A DNA stretch of 62,756 bases from positions 1 to 62,756 of the forward strand of contig NZ_UAUL01000013.1 in NCBI RefSeq assembly GCF_900456775.1, read 5' to 3'. Under the pieces are notes generated by a model that was not told the origin of the DNA, made no database searches, and saw only the letters and a list, made by a program, of their open reading frames with translations. The first letter of the stretch is position 1, and every line of letters starts with the position of its first letter. This DNA comes from Sarcina ventriculi (GTDB lineage Bacteria > Bacillota > Clostridia > Clostridiales > Clostridiaceae). This document shows, in pieces, positions 36,021 to 45,891 of this stretch. The position numbers and the translations under genes are program-made.

Positions 36021-36256
36021 ATCTATTTTTATCCTTTTATACATTAAACATCTTATTTTTATAAAAATTAGCATTAATAAAATAATTGTTAATGCTAATT
36101 TGTGTACTAATTAAACTTAACTTTATCCTTTATTATTTATTTTACAATATAATTATACAATAAATTTAAAAAATATAAAATATGTAAATATTTATTATAA
36201 AAATATTTACATATTTTGATATTTTTAAAATAGATATATAGACCAATATTTATATA

Positions 36257-36480
36257 CTATTTGAATAGAATATACTGAGATGATACGAATCCACCGTGCT
36301 CTCTATAATATATATTCCATAAAGTCCCTATTTTAACAACTAATTTTACTTTATTATTTTTCTTTAAATTACCTATAATGCTTTCATCTAATGAAGCCTT
36401 ATCTCTCATATTTAAAACACTTGCTGTAACTATGCCATAGCTATCTACATTTTCAATATCAGCTGGTTTAGTAAATTTAT
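36257..36480 (-). pseudogene. Bacterial SH3 domain fragment
   Basis: Minus frame reads YGIVTASVLNMRDKASLDES, then IGNLKKNNKVKLVVK, ending FVSSQYILFK: one SH3_3 domain without signal peptide or start. Remnant related to the SH3 domains of 36947-38386. Confidence 0.65.
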
Positions 36481-36946
36481 TTACAAATTATTAATATAAA
36501 GTTTATTTTTCTTTATAACACTAATAAATACTTTATTTTTATAAAAAGTATTAATTTGTTATAAATGAATCATATATACTCTTATAAAGGTAAATACTAT
36601 AATTAACAGCTTTGAGCACTAGTATTGCTATCAATAATATCACCTTATTTAAAATCTTATTTTTAACCCCTGCAATCAATTAATATTATATTAGAAGGTC
36701 ATTAAATATCTTTATGGCCAAATTGTTTATAATTCAAATAATTAAATGGTTATTTTGTAAAATATATCTTGATTATGGCTAATTTTAGGAATATAATTCA
36801 TAACAGATATTAGAAATAATATAAATAAATTTATGGATGGGCATTATTTTTCTAAGTTTTTAGATATTATAATTATAAATTTATCAGTTTTATATATTTT
36901 TTATTATAGAAAAACAATGTTCACTAACTAAATGGGGGTTAACAAA
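36481..36946. other. Intergenic, no gene seen
   Basis: Very AT-rich; only the upstream region of the SH3 protein gene. No convincing open frame or repeat. Confidence 0.5.
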
Positions 36947-38386
36947 ATGAAAAGAAATAAAATCGTGTCAATCTTGGAGTATTCAGCAAGAAACAAAATG
37001 TTAGTTGGAATTTTAGTAGTTTCCTTAATAGGAGCTGGAGGGGTGTTCTTATCAAGTAATGCTAGCATTTCAAATAACACTATCGGAATTAATAAAACGG
37101 TGTTAGCGGGAACAATAAATAATAGTGGTAATAAAGCTTGTGTTATAAATGGAAATGATAGTTTAGTTCTTTATACATCAGCAAGTAATTCAAATATACA
37201 ATCATATATATCTGTTGGAGAAATGTTAACAATAAATAGTTACAGTAATGGCTATTATAATGTTACAGTTCAAGAAACTGGAGCAACAGGATACATTTCA
37301 TCATCAGACATGCAAAAAATAGTAAGTGGGGTTGAGGATAATTTAACTTCATTAAGCGGAACAGCCTATACAACAAATGTTTCAACTATGGTTAATTTAA
37401 GGGAAGAAGCAACAATGAACTCAACAACTCTTGCGAAATTAAAAAACAATACATCAATAATTTTGCTTGGAAAACAAGGTGATTGGTATAAAGTTAGTTA
37501 TAATGGAACAACAGGATATATTTATGGAGAGTACATAGCAATAGCAAACTCAAATACAAATTCTAACGCAATAAATAATACTTCATCATCTTCTAATAAT
37601 AAGTCAAAAATAATAGGAACAGCAAGTTCTAATTCTAAAAATAGTTCAATTAAAGTTACTTCATCTCATAGTAAAGCAAATAAAAATAAGGAAACAGTTA
37701 AAAACACACAATCAAATTCAACAGCAGGATATGTATACGAACCTATAGGAGATGGACTTGTAGGAGTATATCAAGGTGCAAGTGATCAAACAGCTCTTGA
37801 AACAACTTTAAAATCAGGTGCTAAAGTAACTGTTTTAGGAGAAACTAATAATTGTTATAAAATAGAATATGGTAATAATGAAATTGGTTATATAGGAAAA
37901 CAATTTATAAGTTTTAATAAACCAGCAGTTAAGAATACACAATCAACTTCAACACCTAATAGTAAAACAAGTAATATAACAAAAACAATAGATAATCCAT
38001 CAACTAAAACGACATCTACAAGTAGTAATTCACAAAGTATAAATCAATTAAAGCAGATGTATTTATCTAAGTTAGGTGAAGTACAACAAGAAATTAATGG
38101 ATTACCAAAGCCAGAAACTGATGCGCAATTACTTTCTACAGCAAATCTAGAAATTAAATGTTGGGATACAATGTTAGGTAATATTTTAAATTCACTAGAG
38201 GGAGTTTTAACACAAAATCAAATATTACAATTAAGATCAAATGAATATAAATGGTTAGATAATATGGAGTCAACAGTGAACCAAATTAAAAATGCAGGAG
38301 GTAGTAGTTCAGCTGCACTTGCTGCAAGTAAAGAAGCAATTTTAACTAAAGCTAGATGTTATTATTTGGTTAATACTTATATGTAA
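36947..38386 (+). CDS. Secreted protein: three SH3b domains and LprI-like C-terminus
   Basis: A 479-aa exported protein. An N-terminal membrane/signal segment (LVGILVVSLIGAGGVFL) is followed by three bacterial SH3-type domains (about 65-120, 145-195 with VNLREEATMNSTTLAKLKNN, and 265-315). Ser/Thr/Asn-rich linkers separate them. The last ~110 residues (LRSNEYKWLDNMESTVNQIK, ending AILTKARCYYLVNTYM) resemble the LprI/DUF1311 lysozyme-inhibitor-like domain. SH3b domains bind cell wall. The ATG eight bases after GGGGG is chosen. The next gene also encodes an exported protein. Confidence 0.85.
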   Translation: MKRNKIVSILEYSARNKMLVGILVVSLIGAGGVFLSSNASISNNTIGINKTVLAGTINNSGNKACVINGNDSLVLYTSASNSNIQSYISVGEMLTINSYSNGYYNVTVQETGATGYISSSDMQKIVSGVEDNLTSLSGTAYTTNVSTMVNLREEATMNSTTLAKLKNNTSIILLGKQGDWYKVSYNGTTGYIYGEYIAIANSNTNSNAINNTSSSSNNKSKIIGTASSNSKNSSIKVTSSHSKANKNKETVKNTQSNSTAGYVYEPIGDGLVGVYQGASDQTALETTLKSGAKVTVLGETNNCYKIEYGNNEIGYIGKQFISFNKPAVKNTQSTSTPNSKTSNITKTIDNPSTKTTSTSSNSQSINQLKQMYLSKLGEVQQEINGLPKPETDAQLLSTANLEIKCWDTMLGNILNSLEGVLTQNQILQLRSNEYKWLDNMESTVNQIKNAGGSSSAALAASKEAILTKARCYYLVNTYM

Positions 38387-38453
38387 AATAATTAAATATA
38401 TATTTAAAAATATAAAAATTAAAGTATACATATCCTAGAAAGGATTTAAAGAA

Positions 38454-39230
38454 ATGAGTAAAAATAAACTTATAGTACTAATAGTTGTAGCTGTTATAGT
38501 TGTGTGTGGAGTAGGTTATTACGGTTATACAACAGTAAAAGCAAATACAGTGTCAGAGAATACAGGTAATAGTTTAAAAGAAAATAAACCTTTGTTTTCA
38601 ACAGCAGAATCAAATCTTTATTATAAATTAGAACAAGCTGTTGGAGATGAAGGTATGCCAAGTAACTCTATAACAGTAAACCTAAATAATACAGTAACTA
38701 TAAATGGAGAAGCATATTATAAAGTTTATAACTATGCTACAAGGTCAGCCTATACAACACCAAAAATATATGAAGGAGAAAATAATAATTTTTCACAATT
38801 AATGTCTGAGCCTATTTATGTTTCAGAAAGTGGAGGTGTTATTAAAGACGCTTCAAGTTCAACAAGTACAGAATTTAATAATAATTTAGAAAATTTAAGC
38901 CAAAATGAACAGTATAATTCTCTTTATCAAATAGTAGCAGAATATGTTGAAGGTTATACTGCAAATAATCCCAATTATAAATTATCTAAAAATGATAATT
39001 ATGAGGGAAATTTAAATAATGTACCAACTATAAAAATAAATTTAAATACTTATAAAACAATAAATAATATAAAATGTTATGAAGCAACAGTAAGCTTAAA
39101 CTCAAAAGAAATAACAATCTATGCTGCCTTGGATGGATATATATATGTTCCATCTAAAACAAACTATGAAGAGCTATTCTTCCCAACATACTTGAATCAA
39201 AGTATAACTGTGGAAGATAGCAATGTTTAA
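38454..39230 (+). CDS. Membrane-anchored or secreted protein, unknown
   Basis: 258 aa. Residues 5-24 form a hydrophobic anchor or signal (LIVLIVVAVIVVCGVGYYGY), the rest is extracellular. Two similar halves may be present: YYKVYNYATRSAYTTPKIYE and IKCYEATVSLNSKEITIYAA both follow a NGEAYY/NNIKCY-type strand, reminiscent of PepSY-like or repeat domains, but I do not recognise a family. AGAAAGGA site. Same transcription unit as the SH3 protein, followed by a terminator. Confidence 0.75.
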   Translation: MSKNKLIVLIVVAVIVVCGVGYYGYTTVKANTVSENTGNSLKENKPLFSTAESNLYYKLEQAVGDEGMPSNSITVNLNNTVTINGEAYYKVYNYATRSAYTTPKIYEGENNNFSQLMSEPIYVSESGGVIKDASSSTSTEFNNNLENLSQNEQYNSLYQIVAEYVEGYTANNPNYKLSKNDNYEGNLNNVPTIKINLNTYKTINNIKCYEATVSLNSKEITIYAALDGYIYVPSKTNYEELFFPTYLNQSITVEDSNV

Positions 39231-39264
39231 ATAAAAATGTAACTATACAATAATATTAAGTCAT

Positions 39265-39300
39265 GAAAAAGTACAAGTATTTATTACTTGTGCTTTTTTT
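39265..39300 (+). terminator. Terminator after the exported-protein genes
   Basis: AAGTACAAGTA / TACTTGTGCTT stem then a T-run. Confidence 0.85.
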
Positions 39301-39453
39301 AATCTTCAAAACTTAACATATTTGATACTTATAAAAAATAACACATAAATATTATAATAGAATCTTATATATAAATAATAAATTCCTAAAATTTACAAAA
39401 AAATATTTATTTTATGTAATATATAAAATTATAAAAGAGGGGTGAAAATTTAA

Positions 39454-39546
39454 GTGGAAAAAGAATACAAGAAAGTTTTAGTAATCAGTTTATCAGCGTT
39501 AATAGTAAGTATAATAACATTAATAATTAATGTATTAACATTTTAA
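39454..39546 (+). CDS. 30-aa membrane micropeptide
   Basis: GTG start after GAGGGG; reads MEKEYKKVLVISLSALIVSI, then ITLIINVLTF. Charged N-terminus and one membrane helix, the form of small holin- or toxin-like peptides. Followed by a terminator at 39588-39621, so it has its own transcription unit. Confidence 0.5.
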   Translation: MEKEYKKVLVISLSALIVSIITLIINVLTF

Positions 39547-39587
39547 AGTTTTAATACTATATATTTATTTAATTTAAGAAAAAAATA

Positions 39588-39621
39588 AGCAGTAATAGAA
39601 ATTAATCTACTGCTGTTTTTA
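39588..39621 (+). terminator. Terminator
   Basis: AGCAGTA / TACTGCT stem then GTTTTT. Confidence 0.75.
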
Positions 39622-39833
39622 CTAAGTTTAGTACTATTACAAAAGATTTTAGCTAAACTATAATAACATAAATCCTGTTAAAATGTAAGTTTTATTATCT
39701 ATCTATATTTATTAAAAATCCTTTTATTATGGCATATAAACTCTAGTATGAAAATTTTCCACAAAATTACCTCCTAATAGTAATTATTCTTATATCACAA
39801 AATACTGCATATTTTCATTATCTCCAAGGCATT

Positions 39834-40097
39834 TTATACTAAGTTTATAAGCTTGTACTGTAATCTTGCCAAAGCTTGAGTATTAATACTATAAATTTCT
39901 AGTTCTAAATCTATATCTTCTATTTTATCATTAGCCACAATTTTTCTTGTTACAGTATTTATGTATTCTGTTTTTTTATTTGTACTTGATATAGCTGTTT
40001 TAGCTATGTCAAAAATGTAATTTTCTCCGTAGTTAGAACCTTTTTTAAAGGCTATTAAAACATCTTCTAAGCCTGTTATTATCTTTATACCGCTCAT
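39834..40097 (-). CDS. Hypothetical 87-aa protein
   Basis: MSGIKIITGLEDVLIAFKKG onward, mixed alpha/beta, no motif recognised. The ATG nine bases after AAGGA is chosen over one 16 codons upstream. Stands alone. Confidence 0.6.
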   Translation of the reverse strand: MSGIKIITGLEDVLIAFKKGSNYGENYIFDIAKTAISSTNKKTEYINTVTRKIVANDKIEDIDLELEIYSINTQALARLQYKLINLV

Positions 40098-40436
40098 ATA
40101 ATTTATTCCTTTCTGTATTTGTATTATACAAGTACTTAAATTCATCGAACTATATACCTAAATTATTAATGTATGTACATATTATGTTTTTATTATAATT
40201 TTCACACTAAATATTAATATATTTTAATATTATTTATAAAAGTAATAGCTATCTATGTTTTAATCCAATCATTTCTGTCTATTTTAGGACGTATCAGCGA
40301 ACGATTAGGACAATTATATATATTTCAAGTTTTCTATAACTGTGATATTGTTGTCTATAAATTCTCTTATTTTCCGGCTTGTATACTTCTAAATTAGCTT
40401 CATCATATTCTGGTGTTTCGTCAAACCATTCCTGTT

Positions 40437-40643
40437 TTACTTTTTTGCACATTCAGAACATAGTTGTATTTCCATTTCATCACCAGCAAAGATAGAACTA
40501 TAACCTCTATTGTTTATTTTAAAAATTTGTATATCTTCTTTGTGATCTTGTAACGTATTGCAACAAAAGCATAACATTTCCTTATTATATTTGAATATTT
40601 GAGAATTATTCAACACTATATTCTTTATACTCCCATTTCTCAT
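40437..40643 (-). CDS. Small zinc-ribbon-like protein, probably frameshifted
   Basis: 68 aa with CFCCN and LCSECAKK, two CxxC pairs that could bind zinc. GGGGACGAG serves as ribosome binding site. At the end the gene reads GCA AAA AAG TAA. Shifting one base back gives an open frame (VKQEWFDETPEYDEANLEVY and on) to 40294. This is a natural continuation, so either one A was lost (mutation or sequencing) or the A-AAA-AAG run is used for frameshifting. Confidence 0.6.
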   Translation of the reverse strand: MRNGSIKNIVLNNSQIFKYNKEMLCFCCNTLQDHKEDIQIFKINNRGYSSIFAGDEMEIQLCSECAKK

Positions 40644-40871
40644 TTTCTCGTCCCCAAATTATATGAATATTTGTTTGTTTTTGTAATTTGTTTTATATGT
40701 ATATAATTAGTTAAAGATATTAAAAAAAGGAGAATATAATAAAAATATAAGTAGACAGGTTAAATTAGAGACAATAAAAACACTTTGTAATTATTTAAAG
40801 ATTAGTTTGGTGGAACTTATGGATTTTGAGTAAAATATGAATACATTAAAGTATATGCTAAAAGTCTATGT

Positions 40872-41060
40872 TTAAATGCATATTTTTTTAATATGCCTAT
40901 TTTTTTGTTCTTCTTGTAATATTGATAATGTTAATCTTCCTTTTAATATATCTTTGATTATTGAACCAGGTTTATCAAATTCTTTTAATTTTAAATATAG
41001 CTGTATATCCTCCTCTTTTATTCGAGAAAATTTCACAGTTATTATTGATCTTTTTACCAT
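40872..41060 (-). CDS. 62-aa basic plasmid protein
   Basis: MVKRSIITVKFSRIKEEDIQ, then LYLKLKEFDKPGSIIKDILK: a strand-helix-helix pattern that could be a ribbon-helix-helix DNA-binding protein. GGAG site. Unknown role. Confidence 0.6.
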   Translation of the reverse strand: MVKRSIITVKFSRIKEEDIQLYLKLKEFDKPGSIIKDILKGRLTLSILQEEQKNRHIKKICI

Positions 41061-41159
41061 ACTTTTTACTCCTTTTCTAATATTATTTGAAAAAAATCAC
41101 TTTATTTAACGATTATAATGTAGATAGTAAAATATATAAAATTTACAATGAGGAATTTT

Positions 41160-41300
41160 ATGAAAAAAAGAATAATAGTTATTATTTTCTCATATTTACC
41201 ATAGTAGGAACTGTATTTGGATTTGCATTAAAAATATCCCAATAGGCTTATGTTTAGGTGTTGTTATTGGTATTGCATTAGATTACCAAAAAAAGATGCT
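41160..41300 (+). pseudogene. Small membrane protein, frameshifted
   Basis: MKKRIIVIIFS then a frame change; later GTVFGFALK and, in another frame, IPIGLCLGVVIGIALDY. Together these form a two-helix small membrane protein broken by at least two indels. Confidence 0.45.
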
Positions 41301-41320
41301 GGCTAATACTCCAGCATCTA
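41288..41320 (-). terminator. Terminator downstream of the retropepsin-like gene
   Basis: AGATGCTGG / CCAGCATCT stem with minus-strand T-run. Confidence 0.8.
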
Positions 41321-41367
41321 CATTTATTATACATTTTAAATTTATATTTCTTAGGTATTTTACCGTA

Positions 41368-41757
41368 TTATCTATTTTCATTTCTAGGATGCATTTTAAG
41401 TTTATCTAAATCAATAATAATACCTGCTTCAATCAATAAATCTAAACCTACTAACCCATTAATTCCCTCATAATCTATATTAGAAAAGTCTATATCTTTA
41501 TTTTTAAATTCTATATTTTCTAGCTTTATAAGATCAATATGCTTAACAAATGATACCTCTGTTCCTCCAATTCCTTGACATACAATTAATTCATCGTCTG
41601 GTTCTACTCTTATATTTATTTCCTCAACAACTTCACTAACTATAAGAGTCCTTGCACAACCTGTATCTATCACCATATTATCTATTACCTTACTTACACC
41701 ATTGTATGTTATTTATATCGAAGTAAATAATAAACCGTCTCTAAATTCAATATTCAT
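41368..41757 (-). pseudogene. Retropepsin-like aspartic protease, nonsense mutated
   Basis: Starts MNIEFRDGLLFTSI, meets TAA at 41713-41715, and continues in frame ITYNGVSKVIDNMVIDTGCA. The catalytic Asp lies in VIDTGCARTLI, and GLVGLDLLIEAGIIIDLDKL is the second signature of single-domain aspartyl proteases. AAA to TAA is the simplest cause. An internal ATG (41676) could still give a product lacking the first strands. It begins 3 bases after the preceding gene, with which it forms a conserved-looking pair. Confidence 0.75.
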
Positions 41758-41760
41758 ATT

Positions 41761-42003
41761 TTAAAGTACTCTCCTAAGCTCTATTCTTCTTCTAACTGTA
41801 AGTTCTATACTATCATTTTTAGTATGATATATTATTGTATTATCTTTGCAATTCACTAATTCTCTTGTAGCATTATCATCATTGACTGATTCTATAATAG
41901 CCATATCGTCAACAATTTTTTTATCTCCTTGCATATGACTTTTTAAAATTTCTAATTTAACAAATTGATTAGGAAATAATTTTCTTACCTCATTCCATGT
42001 CAT
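41761..42003 (-). CDS. Hypothetical 80-aa protein upstream of protease gene
   Basis: MTWNEVRKLFPNQFVKLEIL, then strands and VNCKDNTIIYHTKNDSIELT. Small beta-rich protein; GGAGGG site before the ATG. Coupled to the retropepsin-like gene, possibly substrate or partner (inference). Confidence 0.65.
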   Translation of the reverse strand: MTWNEVRKLFPNQFVKLEILKSHMQGDKKIVDDMAIIESVNDDNATRELVNCKDNTIIYHTKNDSIELTVRRRIELRRVL

Positions 42004-42067
42004 AATAATTCCCTCCTATATTTATATACTATAATTATATTACTATTAGAAAACCTACTCAATCTAT

Positions 42068-42391
42068 TTAAAACTTCCTACCATGAATTTCTTGGTGGCA
42101 TTTTCTACATAGCACTTGCAATTCTGAATCTAATTCTTTTGTAAAATGATCATATGAAAGATGATGAACATGTAAATTTCTTTTAGCTCCACATTTAGCA
42201 CATTGATAATTTCCAAGCATAAGCGCTCTAGCACGCCTTCTACGCCATTTTGAACTATGTATATAGTTTTCATACCTTTCACGTCTTGTAGGCTGATATG
42301 GAGGTGTTTTAAATCCTATAATTATAGCTATAATTACTAATACCAATATTAGTATTAGAAAAGCTATAGCTACTACCCAATCATTAATCAT
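42068..42391 (-). CDS. Membrane-anchored HNH endonuclease, paralogue
   Basis: 107 aa, same build as 27551-27862: membrane segment (VVAIAFLILILVLVIIAIII), basic stretch, HNH core (CAKC, VHHLSYDH, LQVLCRKCHQEIHGRKF). The membrane part has a four-residue insertion. Orientation is opposite to the other copy. Confidence 0.87.
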   Translation of the reverse strand: MINDWVVAIAFLILILVLVIIAIIIGFKTPPYQPTRRERYENYIHSSKWRRRRARALMLGNYQCAKCGAKRNLHVHHLSYDHFTKELDSELQVLCRKCHQEIHGRKF

Positions 42392-42613
42392 TTTTTATCC
42401 TCATTAGATGGAATATATATTATGGTGAACATGGTGGATTTATATTAGCTAAGTATGTTAATAAATTTAAACAATAAACAAAAAATTAAATCTTTAACAA
42501 AATATACTTTATATATGTATATTTTGTTATTTATATACTTTTTTTAAATTTTATGTTATAATTAGTTTAAATTTGATATTATTGTAATATTTAATTTAAG
42601 AAAAGAATGTATT

Positions 42614-42715
42614 ATGGAACAATTATATTATTCCTTAAAAGAAATGTTCTATGAAAAAAATTTGATTTATTCATTTTCGAGTAATGAAAGATTAAACATA
42701 TTAAGTAAACATTGA
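42614..42715 (+). pseudogene. Short decayed reading frame
   Basis: MEQLYYSLKEMFYEKNLIYS and on to a TGA, then more open sequence in the same frame. It may be the first remnant of the bacteriocin-type cluster that follows. Not identified. Confidence 0.35.
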
Positions 42716-42964
42716 ATTAATATTGTAAATGAATCTACTAACATAGATAGATGGCTTAATATTAAAGCCTTGTAAACAAAGATATTTTAACTGAAAAATT
42801 AAATATAGAGGGTTTATCTATAGAAAAATTTAACTTTTCAATGAAGTTGATGATATGATGAAATTTTTCTTAAATGAAAAATAGAAACATTATTAAATTT
42901 ATAATTCCTTTAATAATAGATAAAAAGAGATTTAAATATACTATCCAAATAACAGGAGAATTAT

Positions 42965-43974
42965 ATGAATAGTAGAATAAAATACATCTTAAATATACTA
43001 TTACCTACACTATTTATATGGATTCTTGGGTATTGTATTTCAAAACAATATAATACCCCAATAACCCAAATAATACTTTTACCTATTTTCACTGTAATAC
43101 TATACTATATTTTTATATTCTTTCATGAATTTATGCATTTTATTACAGCAAGAATATTAAATATAGAAGTTAAAGGTTTTTGCTGTAAACAAATTAATAT
43201 ATATATAATAATAGATATAGCATAACCTTAAAAAAAACATCTTCAACCTCATATGATGGGTGCACTTATATTAAATGCGATATGATAAAAAATGAAAATG
43301 ATCTTATAAATTTTAGGAATAAAATTTTACTTGTATCACTTTCAGCTCCAATAACTAATTATCTAGTTACATTAATATTATTATATTTAAATTATTCTAA
43401 TAATTATCAAAATATCTTGGTATATATATCAATAATTATTTCCATTATCTTAACTGTAAGTGCAACAATTGGAGATATATATACCACTTATCAATATATG
43501 ACAAATCGTGATTTCTTGATTAATATGCTATTAGATACTGATATTATATCAAATTCTTATAATCATTCTGATGCAAAAGAATATTTACAAAAAGAGCTAA
43601 TTAAATCTATTAACATATTAAAGAATAAAAAAATAAATACAAATGATAGATATAAGCTTATTGGTTATAAAAAATTACTATACTTATGTATTATAGGTGA
43701 AATTAAGGAACTAGATTTAGAATTATTCATTAACATGAAAAATAAAATTTTATCATTTGGTGAAAACAGTAAACTAAGCAATTTAGATGAAGTTTTAAAA
43801 TCCAATATATTAGTTTACTCAGTATTATTTTATAAATTTATTTTAGAACAACCATTAGAAGGTGAAAAATTAAAAGAATTTTGCTTTAAAAATAAGCTAA
43901 TAAAAAAAAGTGATATTAAAGTCTTAAATAATATTAAAACTTTAAATGATATTGATATGGAGGAAAAGATTTGA
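42965..43974 (+). pseudogene. M50-like membrane zinc protease with frameshift
   Basis: The first frame has three membrane segments and the zinc motif HEFMH (H54, E55, H58) and stops at 43225. The second frame opens upstream (YSITLKKTSSTSYDGCTYIK) and continues SLSAPITNYLVTLILLYLNY and a ~130-residue soluble tail. The joint lies in a run of TA dinucleotides (around 43193-43212), a place for slippage, so the break may be recent or phase-variable. Similar M50 proteins accompany peptide bacteriocin loci. AGGAG site. Confidence 0.65.
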
Positions 43975-44257
43975 AAAATAACTGTTAATGAAGATAATTT
44001 AAAATATATAAAGGAACATAAACTAAAAAGTAGATAAATTTTTTAAAGAGCAGTATATTCAATTTATTAACAAAATTCTTAATATGTATAATCTTAATAC
44101 TCCTTTTGTTTTTTTTGATATAGAAGCTAATTATAAAAAAGATATAATTCCTAATAATATAAAAACAAAAGATGGAACTATAGGAATTGTACTAATATTA
44201 CTAGCTTTAAAATATAGAAATAAAACTCTTTGTGATTATGCATTTATGCTTAACTAA
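43975..44257 (+). pseudogene. LanC-like C-terminal remnant
   Basis: Two frames join to read KITVNEDNLKYIKEHKLK, then FFKEQYIQFINKILNMYNLN and KDGTIGIVLILLALKYRNKT. The last stretch resembles the GxxGI-LL end of lanthionine cyclases. No zinc ligands remain. Tentative. Confidence 0.4.
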
Positions 44258-44280
44258 AAATAAATTTAAAGGAGTTGCAA

Positions 44281-44988
44281 ATGATTCTAAAAAAAATAAA
44301 AGAATATAAATTTACATGTTCTCTACTTATTTTTATATCATGGTGGATTATAATGTATAGTATAGGAAGCATATGGAGCTGTATATCCAGTGACTATTCT
44401 AGTTATATGATGGGATATTATATATCAGCAATAATAGTAACTTATATAATATATGTTATATTTATTCCAATTACATTTAATATTAATGTAAAATTATATT
44501 TCAATAAAGTAGGGCTTAAACTTAATAATGAAGTGTTAATATTATCAATATTTCTAGTATTATCAATGATAATTGGCTTTTCATTAAGGTCCCCAATTGC
44601 TTTAAGTAAAGACCATAAAGCATGGTTATATTTATTACAACCTCCTATGGTAGAAGAACTATTATTTAGAGGAATAATTCCTTATTTATTATATTCCAAG
44701 TATAAAAATAAAATATTTGCATTTATAATTTCTTCAATATTATTTTCAGGAATTCATATTTTATTAGGTATAAATGCAATTATATATGCTTTATTACTAG
44801 GTTCTATACTCTTAATGATAAGAATTCAATGTACAAGTATCATTCCACCTATGATAATTCATTATATTATTAATTCTCATGGAACTTATGCTTGGGTTTT
44901 ATGCTCTGGAGTTTTAATAATTTATGAAATTTATTATATAAAAAATAAGTGTAAAACAGCTAAACTACTAGATTCTTTTATATCTTAA
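44281..44988 (+). CDS. CPBP (Abi) family intramembrane protease
   Basis: A 235-aa protein with about six to seven membrane helices and the CPBP/Rce1-like signature: EELLFRG (E125, E126, R130), FSGIHILLG (H159) and PPMIIHYIIN. Such proteins protect against or process bacteriocins in Gram-positives. Directly downstream of M50- and LanC-like remnants, so immunity or leader processing is likely. GGAG six bases before the chosen ATG. Intact. Confidence 0.87.
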   Translation: MILKKIKEYKFTCSLLIFISWWIIMYSIGSIWSCISSDYSSYMMGYYISAIIVTYIIYVIFIPITFNINVKLYFNKVGLKLNNEVLILSIFLVLSMIIGFSLRSPIALSKDHKAWLYLLQPPMVEELLFRGIIPYLLYSKYKNKIFAFIISSILFSGIHILLGINAIIYALLLGSILLMIRIQCTSIIPPMIIHYIINSHGTYAWVLCSGVLIIYEIYYIKNKCKTAKLLDSFIS

Positions 44989-45096
44989 ATAATAAAATTT
45001 AAAGAATTTTGTAAAAGCAATAAAAATTATACCCAAAAAGATCTTGTAAGCATAGCAATGTTGGAGTATATGCAAAAATATAAGTAAATAAGTAAA

Positions 45097-45124
45097 CTAG
45101 AGAACTTTTATGTTCTCTTTTTTT
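45097..45124 (+). terminator. Terminator between convergent units
   Basis: AGAGAAC / GTTCTCT stem then a T-run. Confidence 0.85.
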
Positions 45125-45131
45125 AATTTAT

Positions 45132-45854
45132 TTATAGATTCTCTTTTGTTTTATTATCTAACAATAACTTTAACTCTTTAAAGCTATTAACAAACTGTTT
45201 TTTAGAAAAAGATATATTTTTTAAGATTGCCCTACCCTTAAATATACTTTTATCCTTGAAAATTACCCCTTCAGTACCCTTTTTCCAGTTTATTACTTTC
45301 AAACTTTTATTTACTTCTTTTTCATCTTTTAAAAGTACATGAGGAATATAAAGTATTATACTTATGTCCCCAACTTTAATAGTTAAATAATATAAACAAT
45401 AAAAATTCCTAATTAAATCATATTCACACTTATCACAGTGGTAAATTTCTCTAAAATTATTTTCATGATATAAAAAAGAAATTAATTCTTTAGCATTGCT
45501 CATTTCAAATTCGTTCTGATGGATTTCACACATTTTTAAATTATTAAGTTTATGCCTAATCTTAGGTCTAAAAAATTCAATTGTTACTTTATCAGTTTTT
45601 AATAAAAGTTTGGCTATTTTTAGTTTTAAATCATAAAAAGTTCTTACTAAAACTAAATATTCATTTTTCTTCTCCAAATCTTTTGTTATTGCTATTTTGT
45701 TTTTATAATATTCAGCACATTTAGTCAGCCAAATAGCTGTTTTTGCTAATTCTAAAATTAAACTATCCTCTGTATTTCCATTTTCTCTTAAATTATTAAT
45801 TTCTTTATCAAGTTCTCTTATAACTTCATCTTTCATTTTATCTGTCTTAGACAT
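45132..45854 (-). CDS. Unknown 240-aa protein downstream of rep C
   Basis: An N-terminal helical half (LREN, LELAKTAIWLTKCAEYYKNK) and a C-terminal beta half with CEIH...CDKCEYD, a possible zinc site (about residues 112-147). It is 37 bases after rep C on the same strand, so it is probably a replication or partition accessory. AGGAGG-like site. No family recognised. Confidence 0.65.
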   Translation of the reverse strand: MSKTDKMKDEVIRELDKEINNLRENGNTEDSLILELAKTAIWLTKCAEYYKNKIAITKDLEKKNEYLVLVRTFYDLKLKIAKLLLKTDKVTIEFFRPKIRHKLNNLKMCEIHQNEFEMSNAKELISFLYHENNFREIYHCDKCEYDLIRNFYCLYYLTIKVGDISIILYIPHVLLKDEKEVNKSLKVINWKKGTEGVIFKDKSIFKGRAILKNISFSKKQFVNSFKELKLLLDNKTKENL

Positions 45855-45891
45855 AGTTTTTCCTCCTTTTTAGTTTATTTCCTAATCATTA

